64,000 nucleotides of DNA from NCBI GenBank assembly GCA_019633425.1, contig WSUB01000060.1:62001-126000 (forward strand), given 5' to 3'. This stretch comes from Tulasnella sp. 424 (Eukaryota > Basidiomycota > Agaricomycetes > Cantharellales > Tulasnellaceae). A model generated the notes under the pieces. That model was not told the origin of the DNA. It made no database searches and saw only the letters and a program-made list of their open reading frames with translations. This document shows, piece after piece, positions 35,712 through 47,718 of the stretch (position 1 is its first letter; each line of letters starts with the position of its first letter). The translations under genes and the position numbers were made by a program.

Positions 35712-38700
35712 ATGACCTCAGCTTCCATGGGGAATGGCGGACATGGAGAGCAGCTTCAACTCCCAGAACCCCTTGCGGCCATCGCATCGTCAACCGCTCA
35801 TCGGCTCGTGAAACCCCGTCTGGAACTGCACTCGTTCATCCTGGCATGCTTCAGCATATTCTGTATATTCTTTACAGGTCAGTCTCAACTTCGCCTTTCA
35901 CGGGTTTTAATTACGACTGCAATCATTTCCATTCCATCTGACTCGCTCGGAATGTCATCCAGCGTACCTCTCAAATCCGACTGAAGCATCGTTCCGGAGT
36001 TTTATAACTGAACTCGCATTCAGACGGCACATCACCAAGCTCAGCGGAGACCAACTCAGCAACGACGACTCGACAGCAGATGGTGTGAACACAGCCGCGG
36101 GATCGTCCCCGTCTCCCGGGGCCCGACGACAAGTAGCTGCTTCGTCAACGCCATCCTCGGTCACACCGACTGGTCCCGGGTTCCATTTCTCCAACCGAGC
36201 GAATATCTCTCTCCGCACTCCGGCTCACGTCTTTCGGTCCTTCCTCTTCTTCACTATCGTCATCGTCACTCCAGTCTCCAACTCTAAAACACCCATCTCC
36301 GACGCACATCCTGGGAAAGACCGAAACGGCGGCAAACCCGCCACTTCCGCGGCCACGCTGGAAGGGTCATGGTATATTGGCGCCTTCGGTCAATGGTGGC
36401 TTGCCGGAACACTCGAGTTTCCCAAAACACTTTCTCGGAAACCGTCATCGGCGAAGGAACAGTTATTGGGAGATGAGGCTGCAATATCCCCGTTCGATCA
36501 GAAGGGGGGTGTTCTCAGCATGAAAAGCTTAGACCGTGGCGCTCCTCTTCGAAGTAAGTTCTTGCCTCTCCGCAATTCTTCTCTTCTGTCTCATTTATCT
36601 CTTCGAACCTCGATCTAAAAACGCTTTATCAACCCAGATGCTGTATCTCCGCCCCCATTGGTCAAACCCTCTCCGGTCAAATCCGCAGCCGCCGCGGCGA
36701 ACGGGAAAGTGAAGCGTCGACGAAGTGTGGCCAGAAAGTCCCTGCCCCCAGGATGCAATAACAATGCGAGCGATGACGAGGGAACACCGAAACGAAGCAC
36801 GACGCCCCCTCCGTTACCCCAATCGGTATCTCTTCCTTTGCACTCGACTCGATTGCCTCCCACACAAGCCTCACAACCTCCTCTGCCTTGTGTCAATCGC
36901 ACGGCAGGAGTTGAACGTGTTCGCCTCACACCTTCTAAACCCACCTCAGCACCTTATTCACACGGAACAGCACCCCCCTCAGAGTCTCTTTCCACGTCCC
37001 AGCAATCTCTTCGGAAAACACCTTCCCAGCATTTGGCCAACCTCGATCAGCATCCTGCCGTAATAGAAGTCTTAAACCAAATCAAGTCAGCTCAAGGCCA
37101 TTTATCAGACCTTCAAAGCCAGTTTACCAGCTTTACGACTACCGCTTCTGCCCAACGTCAGACTCTTCAGCAGACTCTCGAGGAAAGCAGAGATAAGAAA
37201 GTCCAGGATGATAAAACCCGCGCAGAGTCCAAGTCCCGGTTAAAGTCCCTGGAGGATTCTAGGCAAACCGCGGAGCTGAGCAAGCGCAGCGTTGAGAAAC
37301 GTTTGAAGGGCGTTCAGAATCAGTACGACCTGGCTCTTCATCGTATCGAGCAGCTTGAGGAGGAGATACAGGAGCTCCAGAAAGCTATGGCGGAAGATGA
37401 AAGCAGGGTGATTCAAAGCGGGATCGAAGCTAGCGAGACCGAGGCCGAAATGGGGCGGAAAATCACAGCCAAGAAGAAGGAATTAGCGTTGGCTGAGATG
37501 CTGGTTGCGAAACTGGAGACGAGGGCACAAGAATTGGAAGGTTCGATCGGTGAAGCAAAGACCAAGCTCGCCAAAGCCAAAGCCGACGCGGATGAAAAGC
37601 AAAAGTCGAGACTGTCGTTGATGCTACAGCAGCAGCAGCAGCGCTCGTCTGGTGCTCGATCTCGTCCGTCTTCGGGCCAGTACGGTCCTACCTCTGGCTC
37701 GTCAAACGACCTCGCTCTGCCCTCCTCGGTTGCTCCTCACCCAAACCACCGGCCCTCTGGACAATTCGCTTTCCCCGCTGCCAATCCTCCTGGTCCTCCA
37801 CCGCTCCCTCGACAACAAGGCCCCCAACATCCAAGCATCTTGCAAAGGAGGAAGATTCCCTCGACTGCTGAACCTGAACCCCTGCAGCTTGCCAAACCAG
37901 GATCGACCGCCGGTCCCTCCCCCGATGATCCACCTGTCACCGCCAAGTCTATGCGCCCTCGTGCAGCCTCGTTATCTGGTAATACAGCTGTTATCGTGGA
38001 TACCACTGGCATCCCTGGCTTCGCCGCGATCGGTGCGAGGAATGTGAGCGGGGTCACTCCGAGCAGCGGAGTCGGCGTCATCGGCAGAGGACCAGCACCG
38101 CGCATCGGCGGCAGAAAGGCATTGGAAATGGATTCCCTCGTTCCACCGGCTTCAGCTTTCGCGAGGCGTTTGTCTACCCCGTCTACCTCACACCCTGGAC
38201 CATCGACCTTCCGTCCTTTTGGTGACTCGGACTCGGACTCAGAGATCTCTTTGCAACCTGGAACGAGACGATCGAGTTACGAAGATAGCAACTCATTGTC
38301 CACCTTTGCCACTTCGCTCTTGCCGCAATCCCTGGTCAAGTCGATCGAAGGAGATAACAGCGCGCTGCCATCCCCTGCAACTGGTGCGCCATCAAGCGGT
38401 TCGTACTCCCATCCCTACGCCATGCGGCAGTCGGTCGATACATCGCCAACCAGCCACCGACGCTCGTTCAGCTGGGGCCGATGGGGAGGAAACAATGGGC
38501 GCGCAACTGTTACTGGAAATGGCGGGGTCGTCTTGCAACAATTCTCCCCTCATTCGACAGACTACTCGAGCCCCGATCTTTCAACGATCTCTTCTCCGAT
38601 ATCGTTTGGCTCAAGTAACGGCGGGCGATTCCCTGAAAGGTTCGATCATCCAAGCGACTTCAGTCCATCGATTTCGTCCGGTTCAGCATCACAACGGTCC

Positions 38701-39702
38701 TTTGAACGGTATCCTTCCTCCGCCGCTCCCCCACCAATGGAAACAGTCGATGAAGACAAGGCGTCCAAGTACCGCCGTTGGTTCCCATACTTCATCAACT
38801 CCCAGGCTGCGCAGCTTGCAGTCTTTCCTCGGAGCAACGAGTTTGCCGCGGTCCAATCATCGGCGTCGTCCACCAAATCGTCCAAGTCCAAGAGCGGTCT
38901 CAACCCTGATGCCAAGGTCTTCACGTTCTCCCGCAACAGGAACTCACTTCACGTCAGTACTCCTCCGGCCAGCGCGGACTCTACGAAAGCCGGTGAGACC
39001 GGCAATGCGGAGAGTACTGGACCTTCTTCTACCGACATTCCACCGACTACGGCTCAAATCCCTCATCCTTCGTTCGCGTCGAGGATGTACGGCTCGCTGG
39101 GATTCCACCAACGACCTGCATCTCAATCTCAAGGTCCGCACGAGGATGAGGCGGCGTCTGGGACACCTACTGGCAACTTCTTCTCTTCACTCCTCGCTTT
39201 TGCTCCGTCGCCCGCAGAGCGTCGGGCATTGCAAAGGGGTCTGGAGAAGAGCAAGGAAACGGTCAATGGAAGCCTTCAAGTTGGCAGCAAAGGCAGTGTT
39301 AGTCGCGAGGTTTTACCGATCTCACCGTTCGCCTCGCCGCTTCCCTCGGCCCAATCAAGCGCAGTGGACCTCCATCACGCTCCGTCGGCGGCGTCCGCTC
39401 CTTGGGATCGGGAAATTCAAGCCAAGGCACCGAACTCCACAGAAGTGTCTCAGCCAAAGACGTCCCCTGTGGAGAAACGGACCTTCTCATCCTTATGGCT
39501 CCGCAATAAGGCAGCTCGCTCTTCCAACGCGAGCTTGAATAGTACCGAAACGGCGGACAAGGACAAGGACAAGGACAGCAAAGCTCAAGATCCTGCAACG
39601 GGTGTTCCTTCGGAGATCGAGAATCCCGTCTTTGGAGGTCGTTTCCGATTTTCGAGGCCCAAATCTGGAAATCAGGAGAATTCGGTGACGTCCAAGGAGT
39701 AA
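35712..39702 (+). CDS. Membrane protein with Pro/Ser-rich regions and a central coiled coil, function unknown
   Basis: The first in-frame ATG is 35712, but the frame is open from 35457, so the N-terminus may be longer and include another membrane helix. Visible hydrophobic segments: LHSFILACFSIFCIFFT (about 35.83 kb) and SFLFFTIVIVTPV (about 36.24 kb). An exon ends CTTCGAA|gtaagt near 36553 and joins at about 36638 to a 1,000-residue open exon. There, Pro-rich sequence is followed by a long heptad region (about 37.04-37.62 kb; ESKSRLKSLEDSRQTAELSK, ALHRIEQLEEEIQELQKAM, then a QQQQQ run), then a Ser/Pro/Gly-rich tail to 39702. The architecture suggests an organelle-membrane tether or cytoskeletal linker, but that is inference only. 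The first splice junction (35.88-36.02 kb) is not settled. Confidence 0.55.
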
Positions 39703-40544
39703 AAAGATGTGTATATGTTCGGTAAAGATGCTGGAAATCATGTTTCCGGGTAGCTATATTTTTTTGTGTTTCTTTTTTTCATCTCTCTATGTACATGCTG
39801 TCATTTTTCTCTGTCGTCTGGATACATTTCCCCTTCGTGGCTTTTTTAAACGGGATTGGAAAAGAGAACGGGCAAAAAAATCGCTTTGTGTGTGGAAAAC
39901 CGAACCCTTGGCCATTATGCAAACAGTGGTATCTGGGTGTATGAATGCAAAGGTACGGCAGAGGTATGCGGGAAAAAGGGGGTGAAAGCAGGTCATCCTA
40001 GAACTCAGTCGTAAAGCATCGTTGAACAGAAAAGAAGAAAGAGAGGAGACCCATATTGAAGAGGCAGAATCCGTGAAAGGCAGACTGCCGCTTCAGGAAT
40101 CGATAGCGGACAGAATAAGAGAGCACCGCGCCAACCAGAGCCGATACAGAGACAGAGAGGAGCGAGAAAAAGAGCAGAGAGATGAGGAGGAAAAGGAAAG
40201 GAAGGAAAGGAGGAGTCGCGAGGGAAAGAAAACGCAAAAAGAAAAAAAAGAACAAGCAAAGACGGGGAAAATGTGGTATGATTGAAGACGGTCCGAGGTG
40301 CGAAAGGAAAATGACGAGAGTCCGCGAATTCAAATCGGAGGCGGATTAAAAATGGGCTTGTTCGCTAAAGAGTACACGGTGCAAGGAAGGAAACAACGGG
40401 GAAGAGCGGTGTTGTTTGGTTGAGATGGGGGGCAAGCAATTAAAACCCCAAAGGTCAAGCAATTCACGCTTTCCTTTGACAAAGTGCATTGCCCATGTCA
40501 ATGACGCGTATGCTCCGAACTCTATCGGAAAGCCAGGCCTCAAA
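39703..40544. other. Convergent 3' region with a polypurine tract
   Basis: Lies between convergent genes. Bases about 40130-40260 are almost pure A/G on the plus strand. No gene seen. Confidence 0.5.
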
Positions 40545-42311
40545 TCATATTCCGCCGTCTAACACACCGCGAACATCCTCCACCTCGGTGAGATCTGTGA
40601 GGAAGGGGCACAGGTCGGTCAGCTCCGTGTCGTGTGGGTCGTTGAACCAGGAGGAGACAGGGACGGCGTTATTGGGGTGGAAGATGTACGACGCAGGCGA
40701 GTTGTCGAGGATAATCATATCTTCAATGGGCCGCCCGAGACGTGAGAGGTCCTGAAGAAGAGGAAGGGGTGGAAATTAGATGCGGGTTATTCGGAGTGAC
40801 CGAGCCGGTCCTTACTTTGACGTAATTCCCTCGGTGGTTGTAACAGCTCTCCCGGAACAATCGGTGAGCGACAACTTTGTGAACGTCCAGCTTGTCCAGG
40901 ACGGGGTCCGCATACTACAAAGGGCTGTTAGGATGTTGTTCGCCGACAAAGGAAATTTACGCACCTTGCTCAAGCTAGCGGTGAAGATGACGACCTCGTA
41001 GATCTCACCCATCTTCTTCAAAAAGTTGTCCACACCCGGGCGCTTGATGACATAGACGTTGTGCCATTGCCATTCGATTTCGACAGGAACGACGTAGTCA
41101 GCCTGAGGGATGAGCTGATGATAAAATGGTTTGAGGGGTCAATAAGGCACGTGTTGCTCAGGGTCGGCCGCGTCGGCTTCTGCTTTGGAAGAAAATAAAA
41201 AACTTACCTTGAAGCTGCTGTGAAGCAGCGTTTCGTCAAGATCCAACACGAGGCACTTACGCCCCTTGTGGGCGGGCGCAACCGGAGGCAGGAGGGGGCA
41301 AGGTTGGCCATCCTTTAGAATATTCGTGTCAATAATGAAAAAAACAAGGGTCGAAAGGGGCGGGGATCGTGGGCTCACCGGTCCGATGGGAATACCAGTA
41401 CCTCCCTGAAGGATGAGGCGCTCCTCTTCGTCGTCTTCTTCCTCGACGTGCATGTCGTGGGCATGGTGGTGGTCACCTTCCCCCTCCCCAGCTTGATCGT
41501 CGGCATCGGTGGTGAAAGTAGCATCTTCGGAAGAATAATCCGAGGAGGTGATCGTACCGCCACTTCCTGCAGTGTTGGGAGGAGGGGGAAGGAGCAGCCG
41601 GGACTCACCTCCAGTTGAACCAGGAGGCTGAACGGCACCGGACGTCACGCCTTCGGTTTCTTCGTGCGGAAGGACATGCGAATGTGGACTGGGAGGGACG
41701 ATGACGGCTGCGTCTGCGTTCTGCTCTATCGGGGTCGTGGTGATGTGAGGAACGGTCAGATTTGCGGGGACGACGCCCTTTCCCTTTGTTGGGGTGGATG
41801 GGGTTGCGGTTGAGGTCGTTGTGGTTGCACCCGCGGACGCTGCGGCCGTCGAGGAACTCCCTGTCGCCGTTGTTGACGAGGGACCTGCCGCTCGAGATTT
41901 ATCCTTCTCCTGGTCCTCCTTTGCGGCGGCCTTCTTCCCATCGGCCTCTGTCCCCTTTTCTCCTACCGGGTCTACCTTGTTCGCAGCCTTGGCTGGTGGA
42001 GTATCAGCTGCGTTTGCACCTCCGTCTACCTCTATGTCATGGGCGCGCGCGGTTGATTTGGAAGATGTGCAAGGGAGGAGCACGGAGACGAGACTCTGCC
42101 AAAAGCTTTGCTTTACTTTCCGGGTGACAGGACTCGGGCTCGTCTTTGTAACGGATGATGGACGAGATGAGCCCGATTTTTTAGTGTTAGCGGTCGCTGA
42201 TTGGGCGGTGGTGGAATCCTTGGAATGGGTGGCCATTTGATCGTCGACCGGCGCTGACGACGCCGAGACCGCGAGTGGGTCTGAAGATTGGGGCTGTACT
42301 GAGGAGACCAT
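40545..42311 (-). CDS. PSR1: CTD-like/NLI-interacting-factor phosphatase, Psr1 type
   Basis: HAD-superfamily Ser/Thr phosphatase. ATG at 42311. A long low-complexity N-terminus (Ser, Thr, Ala, acidic runs) contains [17 protein letters not shown], a possible membrane-association and palmitoylation patch like the cysteine-rich start of yeast Psr1. The catalytic domain is C-terminal: [16 protein letters not shown] holds the DxDxT nucleophile motif, an intron follows, then [83 protein letters not shown] and [10 protein letters not shown], ending GVLDGGI at 40547-40545. Psr1 and Psr2 act in salt-stress and general stress signalling in yeast. Catalytic residues are complete. Confidence 0.88.
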
Positions 42312-42780
42312 TTAGAGTCTATCTAAGACGGGGAACGGAGATGAGGGGACGGTTGAAATGATGGGAGGGGTGAGATGCGATACGGGGAGTTCAAACCGCG
42401 GATGCCGGTTGCAGGTTCGAGGGCAGCGGGAAAGAGGTAAAGCTGGGCGGGAATGGAGACGAGAGAGGAGACAGATGGGTTTAAGGAGACGAGGAGGAGG
42501 AGGAAGGAGAAGGAGGAGGATGGAGGAAGAGGAAGAGGAGGGAGGATTTGGGATTTTGGTGAGTCCTCGAGGCTCGCGGGGGCAACGAGGAAAGGAAACC
42601 TCCAGTCGGAATCCTCACACTCTCCCGTTCCCATCGGTCATATCACTTACCTCCGTCCTCATCTCCGCCTTCACGTCACACAGCCGCCCGTTGAGCCTCA
42701 TTTAGCCCTTGATGAGTTCTAGTACACATTCAACGTATGGTGGTAGTATTTTGACTAATAGACATCACTGATCACCGCGA
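42312..42780. other. Psr1 upstream region with a polypurine run
   Basis: Bases about 42450-42545 are GA-rich (gaggaggaggaaggagaagg). No gene seen; probably 5' leader and promoter of PSR1 plus the 3' flank of the RraA-like gene. Confidence 0.4.
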
Positions 42781-43494
42781 CTACAACTTGCCTCGATGCA
42801 GTTTGAACGACACCGCCACGCCTTTGCCCTCGCGTATGTCTGCCATGCACTTTTCATCCACCTCCCGCCCTTTCCGACAGAGCTCTCCCACCTGCTCCAC
42901 CAAATCCCGTGGCACGCACACGACTCCATCGACATCGCCTATCACCGTGTCCCCAGGGCTGACGGTCACCCAATCTTCGCCTATCTTGACGGGCACGTTC
43001 AGTGCACTGGGCCTCGTGAAACCCCCTTGACCAAGTGTACTGCTGCCTTTGGCAAAGACCGGAAACCCTTGAGCTCGGTGCTCAGCCAGATCTCTGCATC
43101 TTCCGTCGATGACAACCGCTACTGCTCCGTTTGCCTTAGCGCCCGCCGTCATCAAGCCTCCCCAGACAGCGTTCTTTGCCACTTTGAGCCATTCCAAACG
43201 TCAGAACACCCAGTCCTAACCCATGGACCCGCACTCACCCGCCGGAGCAGCAATAACCACCACAGATCCACTTGGCGCTGCATCCACAAAGTGCTCTTTT
43301 GGTTTCGGACTCGTGTCGTCCTTTGCGTCCACCATCAGGACAGTGTATGCCGGGCCACAGACTTTTGTCCCCAAGTCATCATAAGCAGGGGACCGCATTG
43401 TGATGTCTGGCAGATAACCGCCGGTTTTAACACCAAGCTTGATCAATGCGTCGGACACTTCGCAAGCAGAGAATTCAGCAAGAGGGGAGGTCAT
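42781..43494 (-). CDS. RraA-like protein (HMG-aldolase/oxaloacetate decarboxylase family)
   Basis: ATG at 43494 (MTSPLAEFSACEVSDALIKL), the usual start of the RraA fold. Exon 1 runs to GSVVVIAAPA. After a short intron (gtgagtgcgg...ctcaaag): AKNAVWGGLMTAGAKANGAV and VVIDGRCRDLAEH, the conserved G(G)xxxxxA and DGRxRD elements that bind substrate and divalent metal. Then GEDWVTVSPGDTVIGDVDGV, VCVPRDLVEQV and stop at 42781. Bacterial RraA regulates RNase E, but the fungal members (yeast YER010C type) act as 4-hydroxy-4-methyl-2-oxoglutarate aldolase/oxaloacetate decarboxylase, so the enzyme role is more likely here. Length of about 215 residues fits. Confidence 0.82.
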
Positions 43495-43555
43495 CGTTGT
43501 TAGAATGTCCAAACGTCAAAAGTTGCACGTGCTTCCCAAACGCGGAACTCCAGAA

Positions 43556-44030
43556 GCGGGCATTCGGACGATGCAATATCATCTCTCTGGGTAGCGTACT
43601 TGATCGACATGCCATTACAGAGTATTCCTTACGCACGCCGCGGCTATATCCTTAAGTCGATCGCTAAGGCCCACTCTCGTAACATACATGATCGAAGGGC
43701 TAAATACACGGACACAGACACTAACGATCACCACGAGCAAACCAAGATTTTAGATGTCACATCGCTCAAACTCCCGCCGGAAACAAAATGGCGGGCATTC
43801 GGACGTTGCAATATCATCTCTCTGGGTAGCGTCCGTGACCGCCATACCACTGCAGAGCATTCCTCACGCACATCCCATTGCAGAGCATTCCTCACGCCGG
43901 GGTCGCTATACCCTCAAGTCGATCGCCAAAGCATACCCTCATAGCATACAAGAACGAGGGGCTAAATACACGGACACGGACACTAACGACCACCTCGAGC
44001 GAACCAAGATTTTTGGTGCCCACACCGCTC
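43556..44030. repeat. Two tandem units of about 235 bases covering the ferrochelatase 3' end
   Basis: Unit 1 starts at 43556 and unit 2 at 43791 (both gcgggcattcggacg, then aatatcatctctctgggtag). Both go on through ctaaatacacggacac and gaccaagattt-type blocks. Unit 2 includes the last codons and stop of ferrochelatase; unit 1 holds a degenerate copy of that tail. Unit 2 also has an internal doubling of cattgcagagcattcctcac-like sequence. Confidence 0.8.
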
Positions 44031-45537
44031 AAACTTGCATCCCGGACATCTTAACCCCATCTGGACACTTGTATGGCCCTGCTCTCCACTTCGGACGCCC
44101 TTTATATGGTCCGCCGCGATGTCCGCCAATGCTCGAATGAACACCGGAGAGCCGTTCAGCGACTCGGCTCGGCGAAGATCGATACCGAGCTGTGTTTCGT
44201 GGATACCCGTCAGGGACAGCGAAGAGCAAGAAGGACAATTGACCATGAAACACACACCTCTTTCGCCTCCTGCCCGTATTCCAGATCCAACTCGTACAAC
44301 GTCTCGATATGGTCACTTGTGAAGGCAATTGGGACGAGAACCACCTTCTTCTCCCCCAACTGGGCTAGACCCTTCAACGCTGCGCTCGTTTGCGGACCCA
44401 TCCACGCGCGCGGGCCGACTTTGCTCTGCCAAACGAGGCGATATGGATTCTTGTTCCCTAGTCGATGCATCACGGAGGACACCGTGGCGGCAACCTCCGA
44501 GACGTACGGGTCTCCCCGGTCGACAACCGTCATCGGGAGAGAATGCGCACTAAAGAGAAGAACGACTTTGGATCGTTGTTCGGGAGGGTATTGGGCTAGC
44601 GTAGCTTCGATATTTTGCGCAAAGGCCTATGCAGGTCGCGATGTTAGAACGGGGACACGAAGCGCGGAGTCTTGGCCACGTATGCAAGCTCACCTCGACA
44701 AGGCCAGGATGTGTGCCCCATCGGTCAATCACGCTCCATTCAATGCCATCCCCGTTCGGAAGCTTCATCTTTTCACGGTGCCGCCATAGTTCTATCAAGC
44801 TGCTTCCGGTCGTAGAGCAGCTGTACTGTGGATATTGAGTAAAGGCAATCGCTCGCTTCACGCCATCTTGCTTCATTTCTTCTATCGTTTCACTAGTCAG
44901 GGGATGAGCGTAGCTAGCACATGAATGATAAGCATCCCAATAGCACGTAACTTCAAAGGTTTACAACTCACCGAAACATAACATAACTCTTGAACTGTTC
45001 CCCAGGAATAAGCTCTTCCAATATTTTTGTCATTCCTTCTCCCTGTTCTCTCGTCCATTTCAGAATAGGCGAGCCGCCTCCAATTTCGTCGTACTGTTGC
45101 TCAATCTTCGGTGTTCGTCGTTTCGCAAGTATTGGCGCGAGCCATTTTTGTGCCGGTAGCGGAATGAGGTCCGAGTCGGAGAACAAATTCGTCAAAAAGA
45201 ACTGTACTTCCGACAGCTTTGATGGTCCTCCCATATTCATCATCACGATAGCTGTACGGCCCGGAGGTGATGAATGCACGTAAGCAAATATTGTAATACC
45301 GACGGGCGGATTGGGTGCACCGTCCCAAATTCTCCAGATTTAGGAATCCGCTCACCAGTTGGACTGCAGCACAGAGCGCAAGGGAGTCAGCTACGGTCTC
45401 GTCGCTAGGATACCGTTACTGAAACTCACTTACGGCCCAGAACGCGAAGTATTCGCAGTCAGCGTGGCGTACCCTGCCCGCAGCGAAGTAGCTGCCGAAG
45501 CTGGTCGGGCAGCCCGCAGAGTAGTGTGTAACATCAT
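43983..45537 (-). CDS. HEM15: Ferrochelatase, mitochondrial
   Basis: Inserts ferrous iron into protoporphyrin IX, the last step of haem synthesis, on the matrix side of the inner membrane. Start at ATG 45537 chosen because it gives an Arg/Ser/Ala-rich, acid-free presequence ([19 protein letters not shown]). Then [103 protein letters not shown] (catalytic His), [38 protein letters not shown] and [10 protein letters not shown]. The C-terminal [18 protein letters not shown] has the clustered cysteines of [2Fe-2S] ferrochelatases. The stop codon (43983) lies inside a tandem repeat. It shares a 344-base upstream region with the divergent SDR gene. Confidence 0.92.
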
Positions 45538-45881
45538 TTCTGTGGACGCTGCGAGAATATGGGGTTGACGGGTTGCAAAGTCGAGTAGCAGGTCGAATGG
45601 CTGACAAAAGTCGCAGCTTGGCTGTTGGACACACTGGAGGCTTCAGTGGGAGATGGCTGCTGCCGATGACCGCGTCTCCAGTCCGGTCGCCGCGATCGCC
45701 CAGTCGAATGCTTAGTCAGCTCCCAGGGTTAACCACTTCCCCTCCCCACGCGAGACACTCCAAGTTTCAGCCTGAGGCTGCGGTTGGCGGTTTGGCTTTG
45801 CACCTAGACGTATTTATACCGAGTCTTTAATTCGCTTTTGGCCAACATCACAATCACTCAAGCTCAACAGAACAGAACAAG
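45538..45881 (+). promoter_or_regulatory. Divergent promoter region, HEM15 (-) and SDR (+)
   Basis: Compact 344-base space between two ATGs. On the SDR side a TATA-like tatttata lies at 45811-45818, about 65 bases before the ATG, and the leader (tcaagctcaacagaacagaacaag) is A/C-rich as in well-expressed fungal genes. No matching TATA is evident on the HEM15 side. Confidence 0.5.
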
Positions 45882-47043
45882 ATGTCTTTTCTCGACGATC
45901 TCAAAGCCGCCGCCTCCAAGTTCAGCTCTCAAGTTGACACAGTTCTCGGGCCTCTTTATCCCGAGATCAAAGTCAATCCGGTCGATATGACGGGAAAACG
46001 CGTCCTTATCACTGGCTCTAACGCTGGAATCGGATTTGAAGCCGCGAAAGCCCTCGCGGCCCAAGGTGCCGAAGTCTGGCTCCTCTGCAGGACCAAGGAA
46101 AAGGCAGAGGAAGCCGCTACGCAGATCATCCAAGATACTTCAAACAATCGTGTCTATGTAGAGGTTCTCGACGTTTCCAGCTTCTCCAGCGTCCGCGCTT
46201 TCGTCGACAAGTGGTCCACCAAGAACGAGGGAGAACGTAAGATTGATGTCCTCATTAGCAACGCCGGTCAGTGGAAATTCCCTTCCGTTCATTTCATCCA
46301 TTAGCCGTGTCTTACCCGTATCGTGTGCGTAGGGGCCTCGACCAATACCAAGAAGACCACTGCCGACGGCTTGGAATTTACCTACGAGACCAACTTTGCG
46401 GGTCATTTCCTGCTTACGCTTCTCCTGCTCAAGCAAGGCTATTTCAACCCGAGCGCTCGCATCGTCAACGTCACGTCCGTCGCCATGTACGATAGCGGCA
46501 AATTTGACCCTGAAATGGTCAACTCCACGGACATTTTGGGCGCTTTCCAAGAAGGGCAGGCCCTTCCCTGGGAGGCTCACCTCAAGTTGTACCAGCGCGC
46601 TAAAGCGTCTCAGGTCCTCTTTACACAAGAGCTTCAAGTCATCCTAGCTCGCTCCAAGAATTACAATGACGTCACCGTCTCCGTTTGTCACCCTGGTAAG
46701 GACGCTTTCCGCCGCTTGGCCCGGCACGATTACTGATCGCCCTTCGGCAGGTATTGTCAAAACGGAAATGTGGAAGCGCCAAGACGGGACCGGCGGGTAT
46801 CAGAAGGAAGCTGCCGCGATGGAGAAGATGACCAACTTGATGGGGATCACGCCCGCCGATGGAGCCAAGACCCTCGTCTTTCTTGCGACGTCCTCCAAGG
46901 CAGTCGAACAAGGCACTCGCGGAGAGTACTGGGACCGCTGCAAGCCCCGCTGGACCCCTGCCTGGATGAAGGACGCGGAGCTTAGGGCCGCTTTCTGGGC
47001 CAAGTGGGAGGCTGATACTGGCGTCGACAGCTCCCAATTGTAA
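45882..47043 (+). CDS. Short-chain dehydrogenase/reductase
   Basis: Exons 45882-46266, 46333-46695 and 46751-47043 join in frame to 346 residues. The Rossmann cofactor motif is TGSNAGIG after KRVLITG; the Arg in LLCRTKEKAEE just past beta-strand 2 suggests NADP(H). Next come VLDVSSFSSVRAFVDKW, NAG (split by intron 1), YETNFAGHFLLTLLLL, IVNVTSVAMYD (Ser) and LYQRAKASQ with the YxxxK pair. Then CHPG, a loop, IVKTEMWKRQ, and a C-terminal extension (YWDRCKPRWTPAWMKDAE). It resembles the retinol-dehydrogenase/WW-oxidoreductase-like fungal SDR group. Substrate unknown. All catalytic residues are present. Confidence 0.88.
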
Positions 47044-47718
47044 TAGCCCTATGAAAGAGCGTCTGTAGTTCAACACTGCAGCGCCTGGCTTTTCCCTAGC
47101 AACCCTTCGGGGTTTCTGGACCAAGAATACATATCGATGAATTTCTCCTGTGCGTGGTGGCTGCGGGAACCTTTGCCGCTTCCCTATCTTTCGGCATTCT
47201 GGTAAGGTCTTCTGAAGCGCCGTTGGATCTGGGAAACTCTGGAGCCCCATGAGAGACCTCCCAATCACCCTGTCGATCATTTGTCCCGTCCTCGATCGCG
47301 TGGCTTTTAAAGGTTATTTACACTGCCCAAATGATGTCGGAGAAGTAGGTCCAAACCCGGAGAGGTTCCAATAAAAGAGAGGGAGCGGGGCGACGGGCAA
47401 ATCTGCGAAACGCGTTGATTGTGGAAGTTACAAAGGAGCGGAGACAACCTAGTAGTTGAAAACTAAATAGGGAGAGACTGGTATCTGATGGAATAAATAA
47501 TCACAACAGATTGAGAGTGAGAAAATGGGAAGGGCTAGTGAAATAGAGAAGAGAGAGCAAGTGAAACGAACGTGACGAAAATCCTCCAAATGAACACAGG
47601 CGAATACCAAAGAGAAATAAAAAACCGAGAGCTGAATAGTGAAGTTGATGAAAGTGAATAAGAAAGAATGAGAGGCAGGGAATATGGGATCAGGGTCGGG
47701 GATATATTGCTGGGCGAT
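47044..47718. other. Convergent 3' region
   Basis: Between the convergent SDR and Pro/Ser-rich genes. AT- and GA-rich; no gene seen. Confidence 0.45.

Noticed and set aside
38219..39538. 439-codon plus-strand frame with Arg/Pro/Ser-rich product
   Set aside because: Lies within the 1,000-residue exon of the coiled-coil gene in another frame; its Arg-rich, low-complexity composition is typical of a shadow frame in GC-rich Ser/Pro codons.
46672..47280. 202-codon minus-strand frame
   Set aside because: Antisense to the SDR last exon, whose catalytic motifs and splice sites are clear.
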